DNA from: an uncultured Anaerolineales bacterium
GTDB taxonomy: Bacteria; Chloroflexota; Anaerolineae; Anaerolineales; Villigracilaceae
Length of the DNA stretch: 32,362 nucleotides
Direction: 5' to 3'
Assembly (NCBI GenBank): GCA_937928015.1
Contig: CALFXA010000065.1
Location: 1 to 32,362, forward strand
Part shown: one piece after another, positions 16,312 through 23,761 of the stretch
Position numbering within the stretch: position 1 is the stretch's first letter
How the letters are laid out: each line of letters begins with the position of its first letter
Translations under genes and position numbers: made by a program
The notes under the pieces: generated by a model
What the model was told of the DNA's origin: nothing
What the model saw: the letters and a program-made list of their open reading frames with translations, nothing else
Database searches by the model: none

Positions 16312-17640
16312 ATGGCAACCAGATTTGAGAACGGAATCGTCGTTACCCTCGGCCCCAACAATCGGGTCACCTGGAACGGCGCGGTCGTCACCGAAGGCGA
16401 GACCATCGTCGGCATCGGCACCGCCGCCGAAATGAAGCAGAAATATCCCCACGCCGACTCGGTGGATTGCACGAACAAGGTCGTGCTGCCTGGTTTCATC
16501 TGCACGCACCATCACTTCTATTCCACCTTTGCGCGTGGCATGTTCATCCCCGGTGAACCCGCCTCCAATTTCGTGGAAGTGCTCGAACGCCTGTGGTGGA
16601 AGGTCGACCGCGCCATCGTCGGCGACGACATCCTGCTCTCGGCGCAGATCCCGCTGATCGAAAGCATCCGCAACGGCACAACCACCATCATCGACCATCA
16701 CGCCTCTCCCTCGGCCAGCGACGGCTCACTCGATGTGATCGAGACCGCCGTACGGCAGGCGGGTGTGCGAGCCTCGCTGTGCTACGAAGTCTCGGACCGC
16801 AACGAACACGGCGAAGGCATCCGCGAAAACGAACGCTTCATCAAGAAGGTCGGCAAAGGCGACGGCCAGATCGCGGCCATGATGGGCCTGCATGCCTCCT
16901 TCACCGTGGACGATGACACGGTTGCGAAATGCGTCGGCATCGCCAAGGACGCGGGCGTCGGCTGTCACATTCACGTCGCCGAGGACGCCTCTGACCGCAA
17001 AGACTCGCTCGACAAGTACGGCGTGCCCACCGTGGAACGCCTACACAAGCTGGGCCTGACGGGCGAGAAATCCATCTTCGTGCATTGCGTCCACATCGAC
17101 GAGGCCGAGATGGACACCATCGCCTCCACGAACACAGTCGTGGTCCACAACCCCGAGTCAAACATGAACAACGCGGTCGGCGTGACCAAGGTGCTGAAAC
17201 TGCTCGGCAAGGGCATCCTGACAGGCCTGGGCACGGACGGCATGAACTCGGATATGCTCACCCAGATGCGCTGCGCCTATCTGCTGCACCGCCTCGACAA
17301 CCGTGATCCGCGCGTGGCCTTCATGGAAGCTCCGCAAATGCTCCTGAAGAACAACGCCGACATCGTGGAACGTCAGTTCGGCATCCGCGTGGGCGAACTG
17401 GCCGAAGGTCGTCCCGCCGATATGGCCATCCTCGACTATATCCCGCCCACCCCGATGGATGAGAGCAACTTCCTGGGCCACCTCATCTTCGGCATGACCG
17501 ATTCGCCCGTCGACACCACCGTCTGCCGCGGCCAGATTCTGATGAAGAACAAGCAGATCCTCACCATGGACGAGGAACGCCTGGCTGCCCGCGCACGCGA
17601 ATTGGCACCTCAAGCATGGAAGAGATTGCAGGCGATGTAA
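16312..17640 (+). CDS. ssnA: SsnA-type aminohydrolase (paralogue 2)
   Basis: 442-residue amidohydrolase of the SsnA group. Ligand motifs are CTHHHFYSTFARG, GLHASF, CHIHVAED, VHCVHIDEAE and LGTDGMNSD, as in metal-dependent deaminases of nitrogen heterocycles. An upstream in-frame start would add 50 residues inside the preceding gene; ATG at 16312 follows an AAAGGA site and gives the standard N-terminus. It forms a two-gene unit with the PreTA fusion and closes with a strong hairpin. In other bacteria SsnA-family genes often lie near selenium-dependent molybdenum hydroxylase and purine genes; none of those is here. The substrate is unknown; a coupled deaminate-then-reduce route with PreTA is an inference. 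Confidence 0.87.
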   Translation: MATRFENGIVVTLGPNNRVTWNGAVVTEGETIVGIGTAAEMKQKYPHADSVDCTNKVVLPGFICTHHHFYSTFARGMFIPGEPASNFVEVLERLWWKVDRAIVGDDILLSAQIPLIESIRNGTTTIIDHHASPSASDGSLDVIETAVRQAGVRASLCYEVSDRNEHGEGIRENERFIKKVGKGDGQIAAMMGLHASFTVDDDTVAKCVGIAKDAGVGCHIHVAEDASDRKDSLDKYGVPTVERLHKLGLTGEKSIFVHCVHIDEAEMDTIASTNTVVVHNPESNMNNAVGVTKVLKLLGKGILTGLGTDGMNSDMLTQMRCAYLLHRLDNRDPRVAFMEAPQMLLKNNADIVERQFGIRVGELAEGRPADMAILDYIPPTPMDESNFLGHLIFGMTDSPVDTTVCRGQILMKNKQILTMDEERLAARARELAPQAWKRLQAM

Positions 17641-17648
17641 ATTGGATC

Positions 17649-17690
17649 ATCAAAAAATCAGTCCCCGTAATTGGGGACTGATTTTTTGAT
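17649..17690. terminator. Bidirectional hairpin terminator
   Basis: Perfect 18-bp arms (17649-17666 and 17673-17690) with a 6-base loop. The plus-strand 3' arm holds a run of six T; the opposite arm holds six A, so it can serve ssnA on the plus strand and the small gene ending at 17763 on the minus strand. Confidence 0.85.
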
Positions 17691-17762
17691 TCAGACACAA
17701 ACGACCTGGCACTCGCCAGACTGAATTGCCTTATAAATTTTACTCAAAACGCGCGACTGAAA

Positions 17763-17984
17763 TTACACGGCAAGCACTTCGGCCTGTTTCGAGCGGACCA
17801 ACATTTCATTCACACGCGGATGCTTGCACAGGAAGCAATATCCGAAAGCCAGGGCATATTCGCAATTATTGGGACCCTCCATCAGGCATTCGGCAAACTG
17901 ATCGTCGATGCCCACCGACTCCACGCGGCAATCCCGCAGGTCACACTCGGGCAGGGATTTCTCTTTGGCGGTTTGCTTGGTCAT
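17763..17984 (-). CDS. Small six-cysteine protein, unknown function
   Basis: 73 residues. Six cysteines at 14, 19, 33, 41, 50 and 53, the last two in YCFLCKHP, suggest a metal-binding (zinc or iron-sulfur) or redox fold. There is no signal peptide or membrane helix. A GGAG ribosome site lies about seven bases before the ATG on the minus strand, and the codon choice fits the genome, so I believe it is real. I do not recognise the family. It shares a 241-base divergent region with the LLM oxidoreductase at 18226 and ends at the bidirectional hairpin near 17690. Two-way regulation with its neighbours is possible but not shown. Confidence 0.7.
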   Translation of the reverse strand: MTKQTAKEKSLPECDLRDCRVESVGIDDQFAECLMEGPNNCEYALAFGYCFLCKHPRVNEMLVRSKQAEVLAV

Positions 17985-18135
17985 ATGATTCTCCAGTTCA
18001 GATCAAGTCTTAAGGCTGATACCAGTATAGGTCACGTCACCCAGGCGTAAAAAGTGATAATGTTCACAAACAAATTGGATGATATTCCTTATGATTCATC
18101 CAGACAAATGAAGCGCGGTTTTCGAGTGAGACAGG

Positions 18136-18141
18136 TATAAT
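18136..18141 (+). promoter_or_regulatory. TATAAT -10 box in the 17985-18225 divergent region
   Basis: A perfect TATAAT lies 84 bases before the GTG at 18226, giving a leader of about 77 bases that ends in a GGAGG site (18213-18217). No clear -35. In the rest of this 241-base intergenic stretch I see no repeat or coding signal. Confidence 0.45.
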
Positions 18142-18225
18142 GACAAATACAATCCCCTTTGTGATGTACCGCCCTTATCCTTTTCCTTCACCAAAACAAT
18201 CAAATTCCAATTGGAGGATTTTTCT

Positions 18226-19221
18226 GTGGAACGAGTAGCGCTTTATTTGCAGGACTCACACGACCTACGCGATGGTCTGGATTATGCCCGTTATGCCGAG
18301 GACCGCGGCTTCGAAGCCGTCTGGCAGGCGGAATCCCGTCTGGTGCGCGATGCCATCGTCCCGATGGCGGCCTACGCGGCGGTGACAGATCGCATCAAGG
18401 TCGGCTCGGGCGTCATCAACAACTGGACCCGCAACATCGGCCTGCTGGCGGCCACTTTCCTGACCCTCGATGACCTGGCGCCCAACCGTGTCATCTGCGG
18501 AATCGGCGCCTGGTGGGATCCGCTGGCGAAGAACGTAGGCATTGACCGCCGCAAGGCGTTGACCGCCATGCGCGAAACGGTCGAGGTTCTGCGCCGCCTG
18601 CTGAACATGGAGCGCGTCACCTTCGAAGGCGAATTCCACAAGGTCAATCAGATCGAACTGGACGTAGTCCACGGACGCCGCGAGCCGCGCAACATCCCGA
18701 TCATGATCGGCGCCACGGGCGACCTGATGATGGAAATGACGGGCGAGATCGCCGACGGTTGCGTAATGAATTATTGCGTCCCGCCCGAATACAACGACCG
18801 CGCCATTGAACTGCTCGACAAAGGTGCAAGGAAGGCGGGCCGCACCCTGAACGACGTCGACCGCCCGCAGCTTATCGTCTGCTCGGTGGACGAGGACCAC
18901 GACACCGCCATCGACCACACCAAGGGGCTGCTCTGTCAGTACCTGGCCCAGCAGCCACACATCGCCAAAGCCTCGGGCGTCTCACAGGAAGTGATTTCCG
19001 AGATCCAGTCCATTCTGGGCTGGCCCGCCACCAAGGAACAGATCAACAAGGCCAAGCACCTCGTCCCTACGGACTTGGTCTACCGCATCACCGCTTCGGG
19101 TACGCCCTCCGAGGCCCGCGCCAAGGTCGAGGAATACAAGAAGCGCGGCTGTACCTGCCCCATCCTCTACCCCGTCGGCGGCAATTTCAAGTTACTGATC
19201 GATACGTTCGCACAAAGCTAA
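18226..19221 (+). CDS. LLM-class F420-dependent oxidoreductase
   Basis: 331-residue luciferase-like TIM-barrel protein, close in layout to methylene-tetrahydromethanopterin reductase and other F420-dependent members. Blocks seen are [20 protein letters not shown] near 29-48, [14 protein letters not shown] (about 62-75), [18 protein letters not shown] and [18 protein letters not shown], where the last two normally contact F420 and the non-prolyl cis bulge. The substrate may be a folate/pterin C1 carrier or another compound; not decidable here. The GTG at 18226 follows GGAGG by eight bases, so I preferred it over an upstream TTG. A clear terminator follows. Confidence 0.85.
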   Translation: MERVALYLQDSHDLRDGLDYARYAEDRGFEAVWQAESRLVRDAIVPMAAYAAVTDRIKVGSGVINNWTRNIGLLAATFLTLDDLAPNRVICGIGAWWDPLAKNVGIDRRKALTAMRETVEVLRRLLNMERVTFEGEFHKVNQIELDVVHGRREPRNIPIMIGATGDLMMEMTGEIADGCVMNYCVPPEYNDRAIELLDKGARKAGRTLNDVDRPQLIVCSVDEDHDTAIDHTKGLLCQYLAQQPHIAKASGVSQEVISEIQSILGWPATKEQINKAKHLVPTDLVYRITASGTPSEARAKVEEYKKRGCTCPILYPVGGNFKLLIDTFAQS

Positions 19222-19233
19222 TCGCGCACAGCA

Positions 19234-19267
19234 CATCCCTTCGGTGAGACCGAAGGGATGATTTTTT
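19234..19267 (+). terminator. Rho-independent terminator after LLM gene
   Basis: A perfect 12-bp stem (19234-19245 with 19249-19260) with a 3-base loop is followed by ATTTTTT. Confidence 0.9.
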
Positions 19268-19284
19268 GTTGGAAGCGCCTCAGG

Positions 19285-19290
19285 TATAAT
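19285..19290 (+). promoter_or_regulatory. TATAAT -10 box nine bases from adenylate cyclase start
   Basis: A perfect TATAAT ends nine bases before the ATG at 19300, so transcription would begin at about the last few bases before the ATG: a leaderless or near-leaderless mRNA. No Shine-Dalgarno motif is present. It lies 18 bases after the preceding terminator's T-tract. Confidence 0.55.
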
Positions 19291-19299
19291 CCCTTCGCC

Positions 19300-20571
19300 A
19301 TGACCGTTGACTCCTCCTTCCGCGAACAGCTCAAGCCTTATCTCACGCGTATGCGATTCCCGTCCGCGCTGGAGCAGGCCTTTCAGGATGAGTACTACGC
19401 TCAGGCCTTGGGCATCCATCGCATCGCCATCTGGACGGCGGTTGTTGCATACATCATCTTTCACCTGCTCGACTTGGGCGGCGAGCCGCAGGTGGTGGCA
19501 AAATTGGCGGTCATCCGTTTTGGAATCTTCGTTCCCATTTTGCTGTTACTCTTTGCCTGTTCTTATCTTCCGTTCTACAAGCGCGTCTTCGACTGGATGA
19601 CCAGCGCGGGCATCATCGTGGCGGGCATGGGCGTGATGATGGTGCAGGTGGTGGTGGACCGCGCGGGATTTCCGCTCTTCTCCACCAGCGTCATCCTGGT
19701 CATCCTGAGCGGATACACCCTGGCGCGCCTGCGCTTCGTGTTTGCCTCCATTGCAGGCTGGACCCTGTTCGTCATCCATGTGTCGATCTCCATCTTCGTC
19801 GTGCACGGAAACCCGCTGACAGTCGTGATGAGCGCGGCCTTCCTCGCCCTGACCAACGTCATCGGGATGATCAGCGCCTACTACGCCGAGCGGTACATGC
19901 GGCGCGACTTCATCCAGCGCCTGATGCTGGACGAGGAGCGCTACCGCTCCGAAAACCTGCTGCTCAACATCCTGCCGCCCCCCGTGGCCGAGCGCCTCAA
20001 ACGCGGAGAGTTGGTGGCAGACTCCTTCGAGAGCGCCAGCGTGCTCTTCGCCGATATCGTGGACTTCACGCCCTGGTCCTCCAGCCGCCCCCCCGAGGAA
20101 GTGCTCGCCAAGTTGAACGTGGTCTTTTCGCGCTTCGACGACCTGGCCGACAAATACAGCCTCGAAAAGATCAAGACCATCGGCGACGCCTACATGGTGG
20201 TCAGCGGAGTGCCCCTGCCGCGCGCAGACCATGTGCGGGTCATCGCCGAGATGGCGCTCGAAATGCGCAGCGCCCTGGCTGAGATTCGCGACCCCGACGA
20301 TCAGCCCTTCGACATCCGCATCGGTATCCATTGCGGACCGCTGGTGGCAGGCGTGGTCGGCAGCAAAAAGTTCATCTACGACCTGTGGGGCGACACGGTC
20401 AACATCGCCAGCCGCATGGAGTCTCACGGCCTGCCAGGTAGGATTCAGGTCAGCGAGGCGGTGTATCACTGTCTGCATGGGGAATACCGCTTCGAGGAGC
20501 GTGGTCCGCTGGCCGTCAAAGGCAGGGGCGAGATGATCACGTATTGGTTGATAGGGAAAAGAACAGCGTGA
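19300..20571 (+). CDS. Membrane class III adenylate cyclase
   Basis: 423 residues. Six hydrophobic helices span about 40-195, then a short coupling helix ending in LLNILPPPVAERLK (221-234), then a class III cyclase domain. Metal-binding aspartates are D252 in FADIVDF and D296 in TIGDAYM. The purine-selecting pair is K292 and D361 (in YDLWGD), the adenylate rather than guanylate type, and the transition-state residues N368 and R372 are present in NIASRME. It should therefore make cAMP at the membrane, with the helices as a sensor or anchor. The ATG at 19300 is preferred to an upstream ATG at 19258, which lies within the terminator tail. It overlaps the next gene by GTGA. Confidence 0.92.
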   Translation: MTVDSSFREQLKPYLTRMRFPSALEQAFQDEYYAQALGIHRIAIWTAVVAYIIFHLLDLGGEPQVVAKLAVIRFGIFVPILLLLFACSYLPFYKRVFDWMTSAGIIVAGMGVMMVQVVVDRAGFPLFSTSVILVILSGYTLARLRFVFASIAGWTLFVIHVSISIFVVHGNPLTVVMSAAFLALTNVIGMISAYYAERYMRRDFIQRLMLDEERYRSENLLLNILPPPVAERLKRGELVADSFESASVLFADIVDFTPWSSSRPPEEVLAKLNVVFSRFDDLADKYSLEKIKTIGDAYMVVSGVPLPRADHVRVIAEMALEMRSALAEIRDPDDQPFDIRIGIHCGPLVAGVVGSKKFIYDLWGDTVNIASRMESHGLPGRIQVSEAVYHCLHGEYRFEERGPLAVKGRGEMITYWLIGKRTA

Positions 20572-21350
20572 AACTCGTCCTTTTGGGTACAGGCGGCTTT
20601 CTCCCCACCGATGCGGCACAGACCGCCTGTTACTTTCTGCCTGAGGTCGGCGTGATGTTGGATGCGGGCAGCGGCACATTCCACCTGCCGAAATATCTGC
20701 AACGCTCCGAACTGGATGTCTACCTCAGCCACGCTCACGGCGACCACACCAGCGGCCTGGTCTATCTATTCGCATCCTATTTCACAGCAGACTATCTGCG
20801 CCGCGGCGAGACGCTCGATGCTGACAACATCTCCAGTTTTGTGCAGCGCGCCAACGAAGCATTGCCACGCACCCGAGTTCATGCGGACGAAAAGACGCTG
20901 ACCTTCGTTCAATCCATCTTTGCCTATTTACCATATCAATGGCTCCCTTTGCAGACACAGGAGTCGTTGCCCAATGGCGGCGTCCTTACCCACTTCATGA
21001 TGGAATGCGAAACCGTGGGCTACCGCCTCGACTGGCCTGGACATTCCCTGGCCTATATCACTGACACCATCGCCCGCCCCGACTCGATCTACCTCGACCA
21101 CATCCGAGGCGTGGACCTGCTCCTGCACGAATGCAACGGCCCCGATCACCTGTCAGCGCTGACCGAACAGATCGGTCACAGCCACCTCACGTCGGCATTG
21201 GAGGCTGCGGCTCAGGCGCAGGTCAAACGCTTGGTATTGATCCACTCCAGCCCGATTGCAAGCCTAGACTATTCCAAAGACCTTGAATCCGTCCGCTCGA
21301 TATTTCCCAATGTGGAGATCGGGTACGACGGAATGGAGATTGATTTCTGA
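20568..21350 (+). CDS. Metallo-beta-lactamase fold hydrolase (RNase Z / phosphodiesterase-like)
   Basis: 260 residues. The N-terminus LVLLGTGGFLPT and the metal motif SHAHGDHTSG (H55, H57, D59, H60) place it in the RNase Z-like branch; further ligands are a TDT block near 163-165 and a late His in LVLIHSSP. RNase Z-like proteins include tRNA 3'-processing nucleases and cyclic-nucleotide or phosphonate phosphodiesterases. No long exosite arm typical of true RNase Z is evident. The GTG start at 20568 shares four bases with the stop of the adenylate cyclase gene, so a link to cyclic-nucleotide turnover is attractive but unproven. The next gene overlaps by one base. Confidence 0.82.
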   Translation: MKLVLLGTGGFLPTDAAQTACYFLPEVGVMLDAGSGTFHLPKYLQRSELDVYLSHAHGDHTSGLVYLFASYFTADYLRRGETLDADNISSFVQRANEALPRTRVHADEKTLTFVQSIFAYLPYQWLPLQTQESLPNGGVLTHFMMECETVGYRLDWPGHSLAYITDTIARPDSIYLDHIRGVDLLLHECNGPDHLSALTEQIGHSHLTSALEAAAQAQVKRLVLIHSSPIASLDYSKDLESVRSIFPNVEIGYDGMEIDF

Positions 21351-21910
21351 TGCCGCCTCGCAATAAGTTGAAACTGTACTTCATCCGCCACGCCACCCCT
21401 GACTGGAGCCGCACTGACATCCCGTACGTCATCCCGCCTGGACCGCCGCTCACCGCGAAAGGCGAAAAGGAAGCCGCCGCCCTGGGCGCGTTCCTCAAGG
21501 ATCAGGGCGTGGTCAAGCTTTATCACAGCCCGTTCGAACGCACAGCCCGCACCGCGCAGATCGCCGCAGGCGTAACCAGGATTCCCTGTCTGGAAGAGAC
21601 TCGCCTGGCCGAATGGCACAGCGAAGTGGAATCCGCCCAGCAGGTCGGGCAGCGCATGTCCTCCATGCTGGAGGAGGCCAAAACGGAAAGCACACAGATC
21701 GGACCGATCGGCCTGGTCACCCACGGCGGCCCCGTCGCCGTCCTGCTCAAAGAACTCGGCCTGGACGATGAAAAGCTGACCGCCTTCAAGCGCAAATTCG
21801 ACCACGCCAACCCCCTCCCGCCCGCAGGCGCCTGGGAAGCCGAATGGGACGAAACCAGCGGCTCGTGGAATCTGGATTTGAAATTTATTCCTCAATTTGA
21901 TTCGTGCTGA
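21350..21910 (+). CDS. Histidine phosphatase family protein
   Basis: 186-residue member of the phosphoglycerate-mutase-like branch. The catalytic RH motif is R13-H14 in YFIRHAT, the second arginine is in SPFERTARTA, and the second histidine is in LVTHGGP. Substrate range in this family is wide (sugar phosphates, nucleotides, cobalamin precursors, proteins), and nothing here decides it. Last gene of the cyclase unit; its ATG overlaps the TGA of the metallo-hydrolase by one base, and a hairpin terminator follows. Confidence 0.88.
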   Translation: MPPRNKLKLYFIRHATPDWSRTDIPYVIPPGPPLTAKGEKEAAALGAFLKDQGVVKLYHSPFERTARTAQIAAGVTRIPCLEETRLAEWHSEVESAQQVGQRMSSMLEEAKTESTQIGPIGLVTHGGPVAVLLKELGLDDEKLTAFKRKFDHANPLPPAGAWEAEWDETSGSWNLDLKFIPQFDSC

Positions 21911-21934
21911 ATGTAGTCGAAGGGCCCTGACATA

Positions 21935-21964
21935 AAAATCCGCGCCTTTCTTGACGCGGATTTT
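21935..21964 (+). terminator. Rho-independent terminator after histidine phosphatase
   Basis: A perfect 10-bp stem (21935-21944 with 21955-21964) with a 10-base loop; the 3' arm ends in TTTT, then GTGTTGTG. A short AGTCGAAGGGCC piece at 21916-21927 just before it resembles the dispersed palindrome seen again near 28433-28467. Confidence 0.8.
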
Positions 21965-21986
21965 GTGTTGTGATATTCTTCACCGT

Positions 21987-22010
21987 CATAGACCGACCAG
22001 TCGGTCTATG
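21987..22010. promoter_or_regulatory. Palindromic TetR-type operator
   Basis: Two 11-base half-sites, CATAGACCGAC (21987-21997) and GTCGGTCTATG (22000-22010), are perfect inverted repeats around CA. The core is of the GACCGACCAGTCGGTC kind, widely seen as an operator of TetR-family regulators. It lies eight bases before the tetR ATG at 22019, so autorepression is the natural reading. Confidence 0.8.
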
Positions 22011-22018
22011 AATTACCC

Positions 22019-22630
22019 ATGACTACTCCCAACGACCCCACCCAGGAAACGCGCACCCGCATCCTCGAAGCGGCGGTGAAGGTGTTTGCCACCAAGGGCT
22101 ATCACGACGCCAAGGTGGACGACATCGTCAGTGAGTCGCACACATCCAAGGGCGCCTTCTATTTTTATTTTCCCAGCAAGCAGGACATCTTCCTCGCGCT
22201 GAGCGATACCTTCGCGGACCTGCTCGAAAGCCGCCTGACTCAGGCCATGGAAAAGGAATCCCACGGCCTCGAACAGATGGACGCCGCACTGCGCACCAGC
22301 CTCGGGCTGTTCAGCCAATATCGCGGACTGGCCAAGATCGCGCTGGTGCAGGCGGTCGGGCTGGGAGCGGTCTTCGAGGAGCGCCGCCGCGCGTTGAACG
22401 ACCGTCTGACGCGCATCATCCAGACCCGTCTGGAGCGCGCCGTCGAGGATGGCAGCATCCCACCCCAGCGGACTGACCTCTCCGCCCGCGCCTGGGTCGG
22501 CGCGTTGAACGAGATCGTCGTCCACTGGATCTACACGGGCGAGCCGCCGCTCGAAGAGTCACTGCCCTATTTGCGTCAAGTCCTGGCCCGCTCGATCGGC
22601 GTGCCAGAGGAAAAATTGCCAAAAGAATAA
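22019..22630 (+). CDS. TetR/AcrR family transcriptional regulator
   Basis: 203 residues. The N-terminal helix-turn-helix region (about 10-58) has ILEAAVKVFATKGYHDAKV and SKGAFYFYFPSKQDIF, classic for this family. The remainder is a helical ligand-binding domain. The palindrome just upstream is a probable own operator. The ABC importer operon starts 114 bases downstream in the same direction, so the regulator may also control it, but no second copy of the operator is visible before 22745. The ligand is unknown. Confidence 0.9.
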   Translation: MTTPNDPTQETRTRILEAAVKVFATKGYHDAKVDDIVSESHTSKGAFYFYFPSKQDIFLALSDTFADLLESRLTQAMEKESHGLEQMDAALRTSLGLFSQYRGLAKIALVQAVGLGAVFEERRRALNDRLTRIIQTRLERAVEDGSIPPQRTDLSARAWVGALNEIVVHWIYTGEPPLEESLPYLRQVLARSIGVPEEKLPKE

Positions 22631-22721
22631 TGTCGTTGCGAGCCGCCATCTTGGCGGCGAAGCAACCTCCTGAAAAGATGGGGATTGCTTCGTCGGCAAA
22701 GAGCGCCTCCTCGCAATGACA
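22631..22721. repeat. Imperfect palindromic repeat element (REP/MITE-like)
   Basis: About 91 bases between tetR and the binding-protein gene. The ends TGTCGTTGCGAG and CTCGCAATGACA are inverted copies with one mismatch; an inner pair (CGAAGCAACC and GGATTGCTTCG) and a GCCGCC..GGCGGC hairpin are nested inside. This layout is like the non-coding dispersed repeats seen in many bacterial genomes. Only one copy is in the window, so the dispersed nature is inferred. Confidence 0.7.
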
Positions 22722-22744
22722 TCAAGCCAAAGGAGAACCCCTAC

Positions 22745-23698
22745 ATGCGCATTGCACGTCCCTTGTTCGTTGTTATTTTCATCCTGAGCCTTGTGCTCTC
22801 GGCCTGCTCGACTGCCAAGTCCGTCGAGACCGTCACGCTCAAGATTGCCGTTCTGCCCATCATCGACGCCCTGCCGATGTACGTGGCCCAGCAAGAAGAT
22901 CTGTTCGCCAAGCACGGCGTGGACGTCGAGTTTGTGCCCGTGGCCTCTGCTCCAGAGCGGGACCAACTGCTCGCGGCGGGCCAGGCCGACGGAACCGTCA
23001 ACGAGACGCTGGCCGTGATGCTCTTCAACAAGGACGCGGTCCAGATGCAGGCCGTGCGCTACGCACTGCGTCCCACCGAAGGCTACGGTCACTTCTTCAT
23101 CCTGGCTTCCGCTCAAAGTGGTATCACCACTCCCGCTGACCTGAAAGGCGTAGAGATCGGCGTTTCGCAAGGCACGGTCATCGAATACGCCACCGAGCGC
23201 ATCTTGCAAGCCGAAGGCCTGAGCGCGGACGAGATCAAGACCATCGCCGTGCCGAAGATCCCCGACCGCATGGCGCTGCTGGCCTCGGGCGAACTCCAGG
23301 CGGGCGTACTGCCCGACCCGTTGGCCTCGCTGGCCGCCGCCCAGGGCGCGGTCAAGGTCGTGGACGACTCGAAGTATCCGCAATACGGCTTCAGCGTGAT
23401 CTCCTTCCGCAAGCAGACTATCGACGAACACGCCGACGCGGTCAAGGCTTTCCTGGCGGCCATCGAAGAAGCCACAGGCCTGATCAACGCCGACCCGTCC
23501 AAGTACAACTCGGTGCTCAGCGAGCAGAAGCTCGTGCCCGAGCCGCTGATCGGCAAGTTTGCCGTCCCACCCTTCCCCGCCGCGGGCATCCCCACCGAAG
23601 CGGAGTGGGCAGACGCCCTGGCCTGGGCCAAGGAAAAAGGGATGCTGACCGTCGATGTTTCTTACACCGACTCGGTCAACGGCTCCCTGCTGCCCTAA
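22745..23698 (+). CDS. ABC transporter substrate-binding lipoprotein (SsuA/NMT1/ThiY-like)
   Basis: 317 residues. A lipoprotein signal at 1-21 ends in LVLSAC, so the mature protein would be lipid-anchored at the outer face. The binding domain opens with IAVLPIIDALPMYVAQQ, where related proteins bind sulfonates, nitrate, or thiamine pyrimidine; further blocks are VGVSQGTV-type (GVEIGVSQGTVIEY) and VPKIPDRMALLASGE. ATG at 22745 follows AGGAG. The ligand cannot be read from sequence. The ATPase gene at 23762 and permease gene at 24562 complete the importer. Confidence 0.88.
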   Translation: MRIARPLFVVIFILSLVLSACSTAKSVETVTLKIAVLPIIDALPMYVAQQEDLFAKHGVDVEFVPVASAPERDQLLAAGQADGTVNETLAVMLFNKDAVQMQAVRYALRPTEGYGHFFILASAQSGITTPADLKGVEIGVSQGTVIEYATERILQAEGLSADEIKTIAVPKIPDRMALLASGELQAGVLPDPLASLAAAQGAVKVVDDSKYPQYGFSVISFRKQTIDEHADAVKAFLAAIEEATGLINADPSKYNSVLSEQKLVPEPLIGKFAVPPFPAAGIPTEAEWADALAWAKEKGMLTVDVSYTDSVNGSLLP

Positions 23699-23715
23699 CC
23701 GAGGGTTGTTCCCGT

Positions 23716-23721
23716 TATAAT
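23716..23721 (+). promoter_or_regulatory. TATAAT box between binding-protein and ATPase genes
   Basis: A perfect TATAAT 40 bases before the ATPase ATG at 23762. It sits directly upstream of a strong hairpin, so initiation near 23728 would begin within the hairpin's 5' arm. Confidence 0.4.
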
Positions 23722-23723
23722 TC

Positions 23724-23753
23724 AGAGACAGTCACCCATTGGTGACTGTCTCT
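23724..23753 (+). terminator. Hairpin between binding-protein and ATPase genes
   Basis: A perfect 13-bp stem (23724-23736 with 23741-23753) with a 4-base loop, followed only by TT. It may end or attenuate the binding-protein transcript, explaining higher dosage of binding protein than of ATPase and permease, which is usual for importers. Confidence 0.6.
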
Positions 23754-23761
23754 TTGCATCT

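Noticed and set aside
19546..20679. 377-codon antisense frame over the adenylate cyclase
   Set aside because: His/Gln-rich translation with no motifs; the plus strand encodes an intact cyclase with all catalytic residues.
22631..22745. Riboswitch before the ABC importer
   Set aside because: The structure is a palindromic repeat with inverted ends; I do not see THI-box or other conserved riboswitch elements.
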